From Colwellia hornerae (GTDB lineage Bacteria > Pseudomonadota > Gammaproteobacteria > Enterobacterales > Alteromonadaceae), in the NCBI RefSeq assembly GCF_007954355.1, contig NZ_VOLR01000024.1, positions 1 to 64,000 of the forward strand: a stretch of 64,000 nt of DNA, in the 5' to 3' direction. Position 1 is the stretch's first letter. Each line of letters starts with the position of its first letter. This document shows, in pieces, positions 63,933 through 64,000 of the stretch. A program made the position numbers and the translations under genes. The notes under the pieces are model-generated. The model searched no databases, was not told where the DNA came from, and worked only from the letters and a program-made list of their open reading frames with translations.

Positions 63933-63962
63933 AAAAAACCCAGCTTTCGCTGGGTTTTTTTT
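63933..63962 (+). terminator. Terminator after the PKD lipoprotein gene
   Basis: A 12-bp stem with arms AAAAAACCCAGC and GCTGGGTTTTTT (63933-63944, 63949-63960), a TTTC loop and a T-tract. Confidence 0.95.
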
Positions 63963-63982
63963 AATAAAGAATAGGTAAAGCA

Positions 63983-64000
63983 ATGAGATGGCTAAAGGGA
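63983..64000 (+). CDS. Possible start of the next gene (cut by window edge)
   Basis: An ATG at 63983 with AGGTAA 6-8 bases upstream opens a frame (MRWLKG) that runs off the end. Too short for identification. Confidence 0.3.

Noticed and set aside
1-64000. tRNA, rRNA or mobile element genes
   Set aside because: No transposase, integrase or phage protein, rRNA sequence or tRNA cloverleaf was found on reading the intergenic regions; the repeats seen here have no coding part.

Overview
This is an AT-rich stretch of gammaproteobacterial chromosome, most likely from the order Alteromonadales near Colwellia or Thalassotalea. The placement rests on the mix of housekeeping genes (gor, polA, greB, glpEG, ubiCA, plsB), frequent chemotaxis and c-di-GMP proteins, TonB receptors, a fatty acid cis/trans isomerase and low GC, all typical of marine, often cold-adapted members. 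No phage, transposase, CRISPR array, rRNA or tRNA gene was seen. The window looks like core chromosome with local repeat-driven rearrangements.

1-9 kb: glutathione reductase, a chemoreceptor, then DNA polymerase I behind an 815-bp AT-rich intergenic region with two perfect DnaA boxes. Directly downstream of polA, at the place where E. coli carries Spot 42, is a strong promoter-to-terminator unit of about 90 nt, preceded by a 17-bp palindrome matching the HexR operator. An SPFH/band-7 protein and an Arc-type ribbon-helix-helix protein follow, with a 23-bp palindrome over the -10 of their promoter. A 32-residue cysteine-rich protein is also present.

9-26 kb: an M16 lipoprotein peptidase; a mosaic intergenic repeat in which stem-loops keep a CATCCATG core while the flanking stems change in a paired way; a cysteine-rich secreted protein with a His-rich TonB receptor (metal uptake); greB; a PAS chemoreceptor; a GAF-PAS-GGDEF-EAL protein; cyclophilin; a DUF445 protein; aminotransferase; DUF952 protein; and glpE-glpG. 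The 3' end of glpG is repeated six more times in tandem downstream of the gene.

26-38 kb: a FliL-like protein; ubiC and ubiA, whose junction has been tandemly duplicated so that the old ATGA overlap now leads into a 42-codon ubiA fragment; plsB; a NYN-domain protein; an ECF sigma factor with a four-helix membrane partner and an RpoE-like promoter; a WD40-type lipoprotein; a PAS protein; a prepilin with a hexanucleotide repeat in its signal helix; a two-receiver regulator with a worn-down kinase domain; and a free TonB C-terminal domain.

38-64 kb: fatty acid cis/trans isomerase; GFA-type protein; a hydrolase; a molybdenum hydroxylase operon of the isoquinoline-oxidoreductase type with its XdhC and MocA maturation proteins; a betaine-type binding protein directly coupled to a hybrid histidine kinase; a diguanylate cyclase; a TPR sulfotransferase behind a TonB receptor; a BCCT transporter facing a MarR regulator; and a 1427-residue lipoprotein with PKD-like repeats and an HExxH metalloprotease centre.
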